Position numbers and translations under genes: made by a program
From: JAUIIK01 sp963709995
GTDB taxonomy: Bacteria > Chloroflexota > Chloroflexia > Thermomicrobiales > CFX8
Direction of reading: 5' to 3'
NCBI GenBank assembly: GCA_963709995.1
Contig: CAVPYN010000011.1
Location: 302,762 to 366,761, forward strand
DNA: 64,000 nucleotides
Notes under the pieces: model-generated
What the model saw: only the letters and a program-made list of their open reading frames with translations
The model's database searches: none
Told to the model about the DNA's origin: nothing
Shown: positions 1 to 9,025 of the stretch, in pieces
How positions within the stretch are numbered: the stretch's first letter is position 1
Layout: every line of letters begins with the position of its first letter

Positions 1-325
1 TGACGCCCCGGACCTCCTGTGGGTCAAGTCGTCGTACCATCCTTGGCTCAGGTCCCGCCAATCCCGATTCATACCCTCGATCAGCTTGATCTTCTTCTCT
101 CGTCGCCACTTCTTGATCTGCTTCTCGCGTGCGATCGCCTGGTGCACTTCCGGAAAATCCTCGAAGTAGACGAGCCGGTCGATGTTGTAGCGAGCAGCAA
201 ATCCCGACGACCTTGTTGTTCTTGTGCTGCCAGACACGGATCTCAAGATCGTTCGTCATACCAACGTACAGCCGCCTTGTCTTGCTCGCGAGGATATAGA
301 TAAAGTAGGTATGGCTTCGTGACAC
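1..325 (-). pseudogene. GIY-YIG endonuclease-like protein, frameshifted, cut by window edge
   Basis: Reading from a GTG at 325, the minus strand gives YFIYILASKTRRLYVGMTN, the GIY-YIG core of small UvrC-like nucleases, with the conserved Tyr and Arg residues. A second frame, entered near 200, gives the rest of the family pattern: a RYNIDRLVYFEDF segment and the basic EKQIKKWRREKKIKLIE segment. Both pieces join at the expected place, so a single-base frame change near 200 splits one gene. No stop codon is reached before position 1, so the C-terminus lies outside the window or is missing. The family is common in bacteria and of unknown physiological role; a repair or mobile function is only inference. 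Confidence 0.75.
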
Positions 326-342
326 TGGCTGCTACCCTTTGG

Positions 343-395
343 CCGAGATTTCTCCACTGCGCTCCGCGGAGCCTCCGCTCCGGTCGAAATGACAG
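343..395. repeat. Dispersed-type intergenic repeat with 12-bp palindrome
   Basis: This stretch reads ccgagatttctccactgcgc, then a perfect palindrome gctccgcggagc (361-372), then ccggtcgaaatgacag. The same kind of word (gagatttctccactgcgct... ccggtcgaaatgacag) is familiar to me as a short interspersed repeat in many bacterial genomes. There is only one copy in this window, so repeat status rests on recognition rather than on copies seen here. Apart from this, 326-564 shows no convincing gene. Confidence 0.4.
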
Positions 396-564
396 AAGTG
401 AATTCTTGATTTTCAACTGCTGCAGCTGAGCGATGTTACTGTTGCAGCCGCAGGGACTCGAAAATGTCGAATCTGTCACTCCGATCCCTTCGGCTTTCCT
501 CGGGGCGGGCTCGTAGGAGATCCCATCTCGCCATTTCGATTGTAGGCAAAGGAGCCGCACCACT

Positions 565-1085
565 GTGAAGCGAGTCCTGATCACCGGCATGTCGGGCATT
601 GGAAAATCGACAGTGGTCGAGGATTGGTCGCCCGCGGCTACAGGCGGTCGACGCCGACCAATGCGGACTATCGGGAATGGTGATCGCACGCGGGAGACGA
701 GCTCGACCGGCCCGGGACCCGGGAAGGACTGGGTCTGGCGCGAAGACCGGATTCAGGAGCTGCTATCGACCGAAGACCGCTGACATCCTGTTCGTCGCCG
801 GAACGTCGCCGAACCAGGGCAAGTTCTATCCGCAGTTCGATCACGTCATCCTGCTCTCCGCGCCGGCCGAAGTGATCGTCGAGCGCTTGACCACACGGAC
901 GACCAACCCGTTTGGCAAGCGGCCCGGTGAACTTGAGCGCACGATGCATTGCTGGATACCATCGAGCCACTACTGCGACAGGGCGCCGGGCACGAGATCG
1001 ACACTACCGCGACGGTCGACGACGTCGTCACCAGATCCTCCAGATCGCGGGAGCCCAGGTCATAATCTGCTCAGCCGTGTGCTAG
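565..1085 (+). pseudogene. P-loop kinase-like ATPase (shikimate/adenylate kinase fold), frameshifted
   Basis: The start MKRVLITGMSGIGKSTVVE carries a clear Walker A motif (GMSGIGKST) at residues 8-16. Later pieces in other frames continue the same protein: AVDADQ, then DWVWREDRIQELLSTED, then ADILFVAGTSPNQGKFYPQF, then SAPAEVIVERLTTRTTNPFGK and finally a LQIAGAQ segment ending at a TAG at 1083-1085. This resembles small AAA/shikimate-kinase-like proteins of Chloroflexota and Actinobacteria with unknown substrate. At least four frame changes are needed to read it through, so it is either a pseudogene or badly affected by base-calling errors. Confidence 0.65.
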
Positions 1086-1134
1086 AACCATCGCCACATG
1101 ACGCATGACTGGACCACTATCAGGGAGAAGACGA

Positions 1135-1890
1135 TGCCAGGCTGGACATATCTACCGGAAGACGAAGGCGCGCTCGGAGTTGATGAAGCCTTCTACGGAC
1201 GCTTGGCCAGTAGAGACCGCGCAACGCGCACTCGTCGAACAGATCGTCGTCCCGATCCGGTCGGGGCAGGCCTGGCCGGTACTGGCCGGGCAGCTATGCA
1301 GGATCGTCACGATCGAGGGGCCGCAGGTGGCCGACTTCAACGCCTGGAATCTCCACAATCCGCGCGAGCGCTTCTGGGCCGCCCGCAGCCGGCAACTACA
1401 GGCCTCGCACGTCACGACCTTCGACCGGCTCTGGTCGACATTGCCCTATCTGCGGCCGATGCTGACGATCACCAACGACACGATCCAGTACGGCGTCGAC
1501 GAGGATGGCGGGCGCTGCCACGATCTGCTCGGTACGCGCTGCGATCCCTATGTCACCAAGCTGCTGATGGGCGAGGAGTTCGACTTCCACTGCCACTCGA
1601 ACCTGACTCGCGCTGTGCTGCCCTGGGGGTTGGATGAGCGCGACGTCCACGACGTCCTGAACATCTTCCAGGTGACCGGGCTGAACGAGGATGATCGCTA
1701 CTACATGAAGCCGAGTCCTGCGCAAAAAGGGCGACTTCTTCGAGTTCTTCGCCGAGATCGACCTGCTCTGCGCGATCTCAACCTGTCCGGGCGGCGATCT
1801 CTCGGTGCCGCTCTGGGGTCCCGACGCCGGCGATCCGCTGCCAACTTGCCGCCCGCTCGGCGTCGAGGTCTACCAACCGGCGAGCTGCGT
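1135..1890 (+). pseudogene. DUF1989 (urea carboxylase-associated family) protein, frameshifted
   Basis: A long piece in one frame (about 1,200-1,730) contains QLCRIVTIEGPQVADFNAW, NDTIQYGVDEDGGRCHDLLG, GTRCDPYVTKLL and FHCHSNLTRAV, the conserved blocks of DUF1989, a family found beside urea carboxylase and amino-acid degradation genes. The likely start is the ATG at 1135 (MPGWTYLPED), which is in a second frame, and the C-terminal segment FFEFFAEIDLLCAISTCPGG, GGDLSVPLWGPDAGDPL is in another. Two or more single-base changes therefore interrupt it and the exact end near 1,890 is uncertain. No urea carboxylase genes are nearby, so the context does not define its role. Confidence 0.75.
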
Positions 1891-2064
1891 TACTCGAAGA
1901 TTGGCATTCGCCGGAGCCATCAATTATCGTGGACTGCATGGGCTGGTGATGCCGTACGCGAGCCAGGCTGTCCAATATGCACGTATCCCGTCCAAGCCTG
2001 CCCACCTGATAGAACTCTTGTTCTATACTGCCGGAGAAATGACGAACAGAAAGGATCGGTCCCA

Positions 2065-2536
2065 ATGCGACCAGCGGAACTACGACTACTCTATGAGTAC
2101 GGCTACGACCGGAACATCAAGCTGCTCGATCAGGCCCAGGAACTGACCGACGAACAGTTTAGCAGTGAGCCGCCCTTCGGGCACGACAGCGTCCGGCAGA
2201 TCTTCTTCCACATCGCCAGCGCCGAACGTGGCTGGCGCGGCGGTTGGCAGACGGGCGAGCGGCCCGAACGGCTCGATCGGCGGATTATCTCGACATCGAC
2301 TCGATCCGCGCCCTCCTCGACTGGAACAACGTCGAGACGCTGGCCTACATTGACAGCCTCACGGAAGCTGACCTCGATGCGGAGTTCCGTGCGTCCCGCT
2401 CTGGCAGACGATGGCCCACGTCTTCAATCATGGCACCCAGCACCGCAGCGAGATCGCCATGCTCCTGACCCATTTCGGCCACTCTCCCGGCGACCTGGAT
2501 CTGGTGTTCTTCGTGGAGGAGCGAGCGGGGGTGTAG
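2065..2536 (+). pseudogene. DinB-family protein, frameshifted
   Basis: The ATG at 2065 opens MRPAELRLLYEYGYDRN, followed by QIFFHIASAERGW with a metal-binding-type His, then in a second frame ADYLDIDSIRALLDWNN, and in a third TMAHVFNHGTQHRSEIAMLL, the C-terminal HxxxHR motif of DinB/YfiT four-helix bundle proteins. The stop is TAG at 2534-2536. Length, about 157 residues, is normal for the family. Family members often bind a divalent metal through three His residues and act in thiol transfer or stress; no specific substrate can be named. Frame changes lie near 2,275 and 2,398. Confidence 0.75.
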
Positions 2537-2628
2537 GTAGTAGCGAATAGGCTACAGGTCGCAGACGGGCCGATCAGCGCCTCACTGCTCCCATTCGCGC
2601 AGCAGTTGAAAAGCCATCTACCTGCCTA

Positions 2629-3453
2629 TCACCCACCGTGACCTTCTATCTCGGCAACGACAACGGCGTATTGCTCCAACAACGGCTTGATCTCCTCGCG
2701 CCCGCTGGAAGGCAATGAGAACAGGCAGCGGGTGACACCTGCTTCGGCATAGTTGCGAATGACATCGATGTCGGGTTCGACGTGAATCACGGTGACCGGA
2801 ATCGGACCCCGGTTAGCGTCGGCCGCCAGGCGCTGGAGATCTCGAACACGCTCCTCAATACCATCGTGGGCGTTCGGGAACCACTCGTCGCCGTACTCGA
2901 CGACGCGCTGCAAGACAGTCGGACCCTCGCCGCCGATCATGATTGGTGGATGAGGCTTCTGGACCGGTTTGGGCCAGAGCCAGAGTGGGCCATAGTTCAG
3001 GAACTCGCCATCGAAGCTCATCTCATCCTCGGTCCAGAGGCTCTTCAGCACCTGCACTTGCTCGCGCAGCAGCCGGAAGCGGGTGCGCGGATCGGTCCCG
3101 TGATTGCGCATCTCGCCCCGGTGCCAACCCGCGCCGATGCCAAACAGGAAGCGTCCTCCAGAGAGCAGGTCGAGCGTCGCACCCTCCTTGGCGACGATCA
3201 ACGGATCGCGCTGGACAAGCAGGAGGATGCCGGTCCCGATCTTTAGCCGTTCGGTCGCCATCGCCACCGCCGTCAATGCGACGAACGGGTCGAACATGTG
3301 ATAGCTCTCAGCCGGAACCTGCCCGGCGACGGCAGGTTTATGGGTGTGGTCCGGGAAGAAGATCGAGTCAAAGCCATACTCCTCAACCAGCCTGCCAAGC
3401 TCACGAATATCCATCGTGTGCTCCGTCGGTCCGATGTCGATGCCGAACTTCAT
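2629..3453 (-). CDS. LLM-class (luciferase-like) F420/flavin-dependent oxidoreductase
   Basis: The 274-residue product starts MKFGIDIGPTEHTM and has the LLM-class pattern: LVEEYGFDSIFFPDH near residue 25, RLKIGTGILLLVQRDP near 90, LDLLSGGRFLFGIGAGWHRGE near 120, and a C-terminal PHPPIMIGGEGPTVLQRVVE block typical of the TIGR03619-type F420-dependent enzymes. It would be a soluble TIM-barrel oxidoreductase using F420 or FMN; the substrate is unknown. An ATG three codons upstream (3462) is also possible, but MKFG is the usual family start. It is a monocistronic minus-strand gene between two plus-strand genes, and is intact, unlike both neighbours. Confidence 0.9.
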   Translation of the reverse strand: MKFGIDIGPTEHTMDIRELGRLVEEYGFDSIFFPDHTHKPAVAGQVPAESYHMFDPFVALTAVAMATERLKIGTGILLLVQRDPLIVAKEGATLDLLSGGRFLFGIGAGWHRGEMRNHGTDPRTRFRLLREQVQVLKSLWTEDEMSFDGEFLNYGPLWLWPKPVQKPHPPIMIGGEGPTVLQRVVEYGDEWFPNAHDGIEERVRDLQRLAADANRGPIPVTVIHVEPDIDVIRNYAEAGVTRCLFSLPSSGREEIKPLLEQYAVVVAEIEGHGG

Positions 3454-3542
3454 GCTTCCCACCTACTCTTTCTATGGTTGCCGTGACAGTATCGGCTCCA
3501 CCTGACTGGCAAAGCATCGGGATAAGGTCGTATTCTCAACGC

Positions 3543-4106
3543 TCGGCGACCGAAAGTACGCCAGTAAGAATAAGGAACGGGCCGGTGTTCGACTACGAGG
3601 CCGAGTGGCTGGGAAAATGGGACGAGTTGTGAGAGCCAGCAAGCCTGGGTGGTCCACCCATACGCGGTGATCTGACACGCTACTGGGAGCCTGACGGCGA
3701 ACTGACGGACGACGAAATCGCCAGCTGGCGGCACAACGCCACCCGCATCGCAACCGGCATCGCCGTCGTCGCTCACCTGGAAGCGTTCGTCGATCCGACC
3801 AGCTATCGGGTCGGTTTCTCCTGCGGGGGTGACGTCGAGCTAGCTGAAGCGTATGTAACTGAAATCCTCCGTGAAAACATCGAGTGCCACCGGATTGCGC
3901 CAGATGTTCCGGGACGCACTCTGCCGGCAACCGAGATCGTCTTGCCGTGCAAACCCTTCGCTAGCGACGAGATGGTGAACCAGTCGGTCCTGGCAGCTAT
4001 GAAAGCCTCTCACGCCATCGAGTTCGAGGTGGTCTGGGATGTTGAGGATGCCCGCTCTTCTGATTGCAATGGAAGCGCTGAGCAGGGAGAACCGAATCAG
4101 CGATGA
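3543..4106 (+). pseudogene. Uncharacterised protein, coding frame without a start codon
   Basis: One frame runs VFDYEAEWLGKWDEL, meets a TGA at 3630-3632, and continues open to TGA at 4104-4106. The part after 3669 (DLTRYWEPDGELTDDEIASW, then TGIAVVAHLEAFVDPTSYRV, then EAYVTEILRENIECHRIAPD) has the strong G/C third-position bias of real genes here, yet has no ATG, GTG or TTG near its beginning. I read it as a real but damaged gene, with a frame change or stop near 3,630-3,670. I do not recognise the family. Minus-strand ORFs over the same span lack this codon pattern. Confidence 0.45.
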
Positions 4107-4265
4107 ACGAGCGAGCAGTTCATCGATCTCATTGCCCTTCTTACCCTCTAACACGAATTCGCGTTGATTACGTCTAATTGGCCTGGAACGTTTGACGCAT
4201 CCATGCACAGGCGACGCGCCGGGTCGCTGCTACGGATTCCGGGAACGATGCCTGTTGACTTCCTC

Positions 4266-4290
4266 GAATCCCTAATCCCTCTTCCCTACT
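4266..4290. repeat. Heptamer-type short tandem repeat
   Basis: The run aatccctaatccctcttccct contains three 7-bp steps of the type (a/t)tccct(a/c). Similar runs occur at 12,416, 49,475, 50,323 and 50,452, always outside clear coding sequence, which suggests a dispersed repeat family. Confidence 0.4.
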
Positions 4291-4292
4291 GA

Positions 4293-4412
4293 CGCCAGCG
4301 GCAACGCCGAGCAGCATCACGCTCGCCGCCCCGACACTACGCAAACCTTCGCCTTCGGCGAGCAGGCGGGCGCCGAAGATCGTGCCGATCAGGATGCTGA
4401 GTAGCACGCACG
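4293..4412 (-). pseudogene. EamA/DMT-type transporter remnant (C-terminal piece)
   Basis: On the minus strand this encodes VLLSILIGTIFGARL...LRSVGAASVMLLGVA, which matches the last two membrane helices of EamA (drug/metabolite) transporters. The rest of the transporter is absent upstream: the next bases are a terminator hairpin (4426-4460) and unrelated sequence. It is a gene remnant rather than a working carrier. Recognition is from pattern only. Confidence 0.4.
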
Positions 4413-4421
4413 AATCCGTAC

Positions 4422-4460
4422 GAAAGAAAAAGTCCCCGGTGATGGTGAGGCACCGGGGAC
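4422..4460 (-). terminator. Intrinsic terminator on the minus strand
   Basis: A perfect 10-bp stem gtccccggtg (4432-4441) / caccggggac (4451-4460) with a 9-nt loop is followed, reading the minus strand, by TTTTTCTTTC. This is a textbook Rho-independent terminator, but no intact minus-strand gene lies upstream of it (to the right), which leaves an unexplained transcript. Confidence 0.7.
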
Positions 4461-4662
4461 AGGGGAAGGGGGAAAGGAGAGAGATAGGCAACCTGGCCCG
4501 CGAGCAAAAACGGATTCAGATCGTGGGCATACCGATTGAGGGTAGCGGACCAAGGTTCTAAACCCAGATCTCCCAAGATATACAACGCATGTTGCCAGGA
4601 TCTATTCCCGCTCCCGCATCACCCCTCTACAATAAAGACCAAACACGAAAGGGAAACATGGG

Positions 4663-5337
4663 ATGATAATCCGCATCGTTGGCATCCTGCGTGCGCTGCT
4701 GCTCGTCTGGAGCGGGATCGTCTTTCTACCTGCCTGGCTCGTAACCATCCGGGGGATCTTCGACGGCCAGGCATATGCATGGGGAGTGACCGAAAGGATC
4801 AAAGGGCGGGGAATCCGCGGGCACTACTTCCTCGCCCCACTGGCTGCGCTTTATGGGTTGACCATGCTCTGGCTCGGCTGGCGAGGCTCGACGCGCCCGT
4901 TCCACCTGATGCTCCTCGCCTGGCATGTTCCGCTCGGCGCTGCCGCGTCGATCGCCGCACGCCGCAATCGGGAGGCGTTGCGTTTCCAAGGCGACACCCT
5001 GGGCGTCGACGTCTCCCTGGCAGTTGTCGCGCCGGTTGTGTTGGCTGGCGTCGCTGCCGGATCGGTTGCGTTGACACTGCTGGACCAGAATGATCGCGAT
5101 ATCCCCGGATGGTCGGTGCGCAATCAGCGACTACTCAATGCCGCGCTGGGTGCCATCCCTCTTCAAGCCGTGTTGCTCCGGATTGGCGGGCAAGACGGCC
5201 TGATCGACAGGATTGGTGTCATCCTGACAATCCTCCAGTGGGGCGCCATTAACCTGTCATTTGCCGCGGGCGGACACGGGGTTGGGTCTCTCGAAGCACA
5301 GGGAGGCCGCGTCGGAGAATCGGTCGAAGTGCCGTGA
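4663..5337 (+). CDS. Uncharacterised integral membrane protein
   Basis: The 224-residue product begins MIIRIVGILRALLLVWSGIV. Hydrophobic segments at about residues 5-33, 55-72, 78-96, 112-138, 155-170 and 180-200 suggest five or six membrane helices. No conserved motif or family is recognisable to me. The start is the ATG after cacgaaagggaaaca, which supplies a weak ribosome site. It converges with the MFS gene, the two stops being only about 24 bp apart. Its third-position GC bias supports a real gene; function is unknown. Confidence 0.7.
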   Translation: MIIRIVGILRALLLVWSGIVFLPAWLVTIRGIFDGQAYAWGVTERIKGRGIRGHYFLAPLAALYGLTMLWLGWRGSTRPFHLMLLAWHVPLGAAASIAARRNREALRFQGDTLGVDVSLAVVAPVVLAGVAAGSVALTLLDQNDRDIPGWSVRNQRLLNAALGAIPLQAVLLRIGGQDGLIDRIGVILTILQWGAINLSFAAGGHGVGSLEAQGGRVGESVEVP

Positions 5338-5361
5338 CATCCTTGATCCGCCGGGGCGATC

Positions 5362-6688
5362 CTACGCGCGGCCGCCTGGCCGCACCGCCGGTTCGTCAGC
5401 ACTTGCTTGAACCGAACCAGATTGAGCCGTAGGCCCACGCATGTGCTTGATCGGTGAGACATAGCGAAAATATCCGTAAAAGAGACCCATTGCGATCAAC
5501 ATGAAGCGGCATAGATGGCGAACGTCGGGTCGTACCCCCAGCGAACGATGAGTGCTCCGCCGACGAGGCTCGATATCGAATAGCCGATGTTCCAGGTGCC
5601 GCTCCGGTAGCCAAAGACCGCCCGCCTTGCCCGGCCCCGCAACGCGGTCGACATCATCGTGCTTTCCATCGACCACCCCAACCCCTGGAGAAGCGGTTCG
5701 GACCAGGTGGGCCAGCGTCGCCACGCCGAGCTGTGGCACAAAATCAGCATGACGATAAACGGCACCGGCGAAAGCCGACCGAACGCAATCGCTCGTTCCT
5801 CCCCAAGCCGCCCTACCAGCCGCGGCCCAAGCAACGTCGTGCCAGCAGCGAAGATCGAGGCGCCAGCAAAGATCATGCCGATTTGTCCGGGCGTCGCACC
5901 GATCGAGTCAAGATAGACGTTGAAGAAGGGGAAGATCATCCCGGCTCCAAGGCTCATGAGCCCGCCGACCGCGATGAAGACGATCAAACGTCGCTGCTCG
6001 GTCCGGCCCAGCATTCTGGGCAGCAGGTGTTAGACCGGGTTCGGGCGCCAATTCATCTTCCTCATCGTCGTCGACCATCGGTTGCCTACGTTCCCTGGAC
6101 ATCAGCAACAACGGAACGAGACCGACGGCCGCGAGCGCGATGCCCGCGAAAAGCGCGCCGCGAAAAGCCGCCACGCTATCCCGTTCAACATCCAGTATCG
6201 TCCCAGACGATCCGTGGCATCCAGCCACCGATGAGGCTACCGATCGTTGTCGCGATCATGGACGTCGACACGGTCAACGACGCCACCCGCGAACGTTGCG
6301 CATCGTCGCTCAATTCGACGACGAAGGGCATCACGGTGGAAAAGAGGAAGGACGACTTGGCCCCCCAGAGGATCGCCAGGCAGGATCATCCAGGCCTGGC
6401 TGGACAGCGATAGCAGAAGAGATAACAAAGGCGATCAGGCTCAGCACCACCACCCGCCAGACACCGTACCGGCCCAGGAGGCCCCCGAGCTGAATGCCGT
6501 ACTCGCCATCGCGAACGTCTGGAGCGCGCTCGCCAGCCCGATGAAGTCCTCTCGGAAATCGAGTGAAAGCAGGTAGAGGTTGAAATCGAGGGTAAAGGTT
6601 CCCAGCGCAATGTTTGCACACAGGGTGTAAGCCAGAAACAGCCGGGTATCGCGAGGAACGCCATGAGACGCGTAAGCAACGATGCCAT
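5362..6688 (-). pseudogene. MFS transporter, frameshifted
   Basis: Pieces of one major-facilitator protein occur in order on the minus strand: MASLLTRLMAFLAIP at the start (6688), then NIALGTFTLDFNLYLLSLDF in another frame, GLLGRYGVWRVVVLSLIAF, a central loop with DDDEEDELAPEP, then the second half MSLGAGMIFPFFNVYLDSIG, QIGMIFAGASIFAAGTTLLG, GTWNIGYSISSLVGGALIVR, and a final helix AMGLFYGYFRYV before the stop at 5362. This adds up to the usual twelve helices, with the acidic loop between helices 6 and 7. At least four frame changes interrupt it. Substrate unknown. Confidence 0.75.
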
Positions 6689-6924
6689 TTCAGGCTGTCA
6701 GCGTCCGATCCGCGATCACGACTCACCCTACGGTCCCGCAGGTGCGGCGGCGAGAGTGTAGCACGCTACGATTCTTTGAATCATCCTGATCCCGCGCCGT
6801 CAGGTAACACAACCTAACCTTGCTAACGAAGCTTCCCACAACGTCTCCGGCACGAATAGCAGCGTCCATGGTAATAACGGGGGAAGGATTTCGCGCCGTC
6901 ATGCCCGGATGTGTCGGAGATTCG

Positions 6925-7470
6925 ATGATCGTCGAAGCCCGAATCTACATTGAGCAGATCGATACGATGAGCGCGACGCTGTCGGACGCGTCGGCAGGGC
7001 TTCCACGAGGGGACCTGCTCCACGCCCTGCCGGGGCCCGGACTCAACAGCATCGGCTGGAACTACTGGCACTTGCTACGGATCTGGGACTACGACCTCAA
7101 CTGGTCGATTCGAGGCAGCCATCCGCACGACGATCTCTGGCATCGCCAGCGATTCACCGCCCGTTCCGGCTACAACCCCGACGGCAAAGGCACTGACGGC
7201 AACGGTCTCGGCTCTCGCTATCGCGATTTCGAGGTCGACGAACTCAACATCCCGTTCAATGTGCTGAACGAATACCACGACGCGTTGCTGGCGGAGACAA
7301 GGGTGTATCTTGACGAGGCCGGTGAAAGAAGAGTTACGCCGCATCGTCGTCCCGCCGTCCGACCTGAGCAATCCACAGGAAGCCGCCAACCGCATCCGCC
7401 ACACCATCGGTCAGGCCTGGATGCATCTCGGAGAGCTACGCTATGCGCGGGGAGTGCTGCTTGCGAGTCA
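6925..7470 (+). pseudogene. DinB-superfamily protein, frameshifted
   Basis: The ATG at 6925 gives MIVEARIYIEQIDTMSATL, followed by GLNSIGWNYWHLLRIWDYDL, a DinB-type helix with the metal-site His, and later FNVLNEYHDALLAETRVYLD. After a frame change near 7,315 the protein resumes as EELRRIVVPPSDLSNPQEAA and ends with a helix containing IGQAWMHLGELRYARG, the usual C-terminal His position. About 180 residues is normal. The exact stop is unclear. 7,470-7,912 holds only short ORFs in competing frames, and I cannot support a gene there. Confidence 0.6.
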
Positions 7471-7912
7471 CGAAAGAGAACACCATAGCCAACGAATTGG
7501 AGCTGATGGGTACGGCTGGGAAGTTCCTGGAGGAACTGTTGCCGATGCTCGTCGTCGAGTTCACGGACGAGAAGATCTCCGGCGTGGGACTGAGCGGCAG
7601 TTTGCACGCGGTGAGGAGGATGGGATAGTGGTCCGGGCTATCGCCGCTCTGGGACTGTACGCCGAGACGGCGAAGATCGTCGATCGGGCATTGTCATCCG
7701 AACATAGGGCGTCAATCAATAACGCCGTCAATCGCTCGAGTCGAGCCAGATCCAGTTCAGAACGCGACTGGTGACATGTCCGTTCCATTAACAATACTGC
7801 CATCAATCAAGGCGCCGATCGCTCCTGGATCGAGACACGATGACAAGCACCACAGTTTCCGCGACGAGGGGCTTGCTTCCGTTTCCCAAGAGCCGGGCGA
7901 CGAGACCTGGGA

Positions 7913-9025
7913 GTGGAAGAATACAGTAGTGGTGGCCGGCAAAATCGGCTGTCCCGGGCTTCAGGGCGCCACGGATTGAAACGGCGTTTCAGCTTGCAGA
8001 TCGCTCTCAAGATTCTTGGCCTTGCCGCCAGCCTGTTGATCTTCATCCTCTCGTTGAAGTTGATACAGAGCGGGGTAAGCGCAATTGAACCTTTTGTCCG
8101 CGACACGCTCAGCGTAACGAATCCGCTCAATTCGCTGGGCTTCGGCTGGCTCCTCGCGTACGCGCTCCTGTCCGGGTCACCGGCAGCCGCGATCGCCATG
8201 ACGTTTCTCGACGACGGTTCAATCACCAGCCTAGAAGCGTTCACGATGATTGCAGGCTCCCGCCTCGGCGCTGGCATGTTTGTGCTGCTCATCGGCGGGT
8301 TCTATGTCTGGCGCGGGCAGGAGGTTCGAAGCAGCCTGTCGATCGGCATGCTCTCCCTCCTCCTCACCGCGAGCATCCAGATTCCAGCGCTCGCCGTTGG
8401 CTACATCCTGCTTGAAAGCGGAGTGCTCGACCCAATCGATTTTCGCTTTGGAATGCTCAATGCCCTGGACTCGCTGTTCAACCCCGTGCTCGAACTCGCG
8501 CAGAATTTGCTGCCCACCCTGGGGGTCTTCTTCGTTGGGGTGCTATGCCTGCTGTTGGCGTTCAGGCTATTCGACCGGAGCCTACCCCAGCCCGAAATTG
8601 GCGACCGCGGATTCGATAAACTGCCGACGTTGCTCTACCGGCCGCTGGTAATGTTTCTGCTCGGAATGTTGATTACGATGATGACGTTCTCAGTGGCCGT
8701 TTCCGTTGGACTCCTGGTGCCACTCTCAGCACGTGGACTCATCCGCCGGGAGAACCTGATTCCCTATATCATGGGTTGCAACGTGTCGACCTACCTGGAT
8801 ACTCTGGTGATCGCCATGCTGCTCGGAACGAACGAGGGAATGCGAGTGGTGCTGGCCGCGATGTTGGCCAACGCCATCGTGACCACAGCAATTCTGCTCA
8901 TCGGCTTTCGGCCTTTCCAGACCGGGATCGACAATAGCGTAAGTTGGTCGCTAGAGAGTCTGAAACATGTAGGCATCGTCATCGCGCTGCTCCTCGGCAT
9001 TCCCGTCATATTGTTGGTGATGTGA
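7913..9025 (+). CDS. Na+/phosphate symporter-like membrane protein
   Basis: The 370-residue product has a 25-residue polar start then about nine hydrophobic segments. Two internally similar halves carry the inverted-repeat signature of the Na/Pi cotransporter (NptA/YjbB) family: SGSPAAAIAMTFLD at about residue 85-98 and GCNVSTYLDTLVIAMLLGTN near 290. These family proteins import or export phosphate with sodium at the cell membrane; other anions are possible. The stop overlaps the start of the universal stress protein gene (TGATG at 9023-9027), so translation is coupled. Start at 7913 (MEEYSSGGRQN) is plausible; a later start near LKRRF is an alternative. Confidence 0.8.
   Translation: MEEYSSGGRQNRLSRASGRHGLKRRFSLQIALKILGLAASLLIFILSLKLIQSGVSAIEPFVRDTLSVTNPLNSLGFGWLLAYALLSGSPAAAIAMTFLDDGSITSLEAFTMIAGSRLGAGMFVLLIGGFYVWRGQEVRSSLSIGMLSLLLTASIQIPALAVGYILLESGVLDPIDFRFGMLNALDSLFNPVLELAQNLLPTLGVFFVGVLCLLLAFRLFDRSLPQPEIGDRGFDKLPTLLYRPLVMFLLGMLITMMTFSVAVSVGLLVPLSARGLIRRENLIPYIMGCNVSTYLDTLVIAMLLGTNEGMRVVLAAMLANAIVTTAILLIGFRPFQTGIDNSVSWSLESLKHVGIVIALLLGIPVILLVM

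Noticed and set aside
7443..7774. NUDIX-like words (YGWEVPGGTVADARRR) in a plus-strand frame
   Set aside because: The REx2EE nucleophile box is missing and frames compete; not enough to call a gene.
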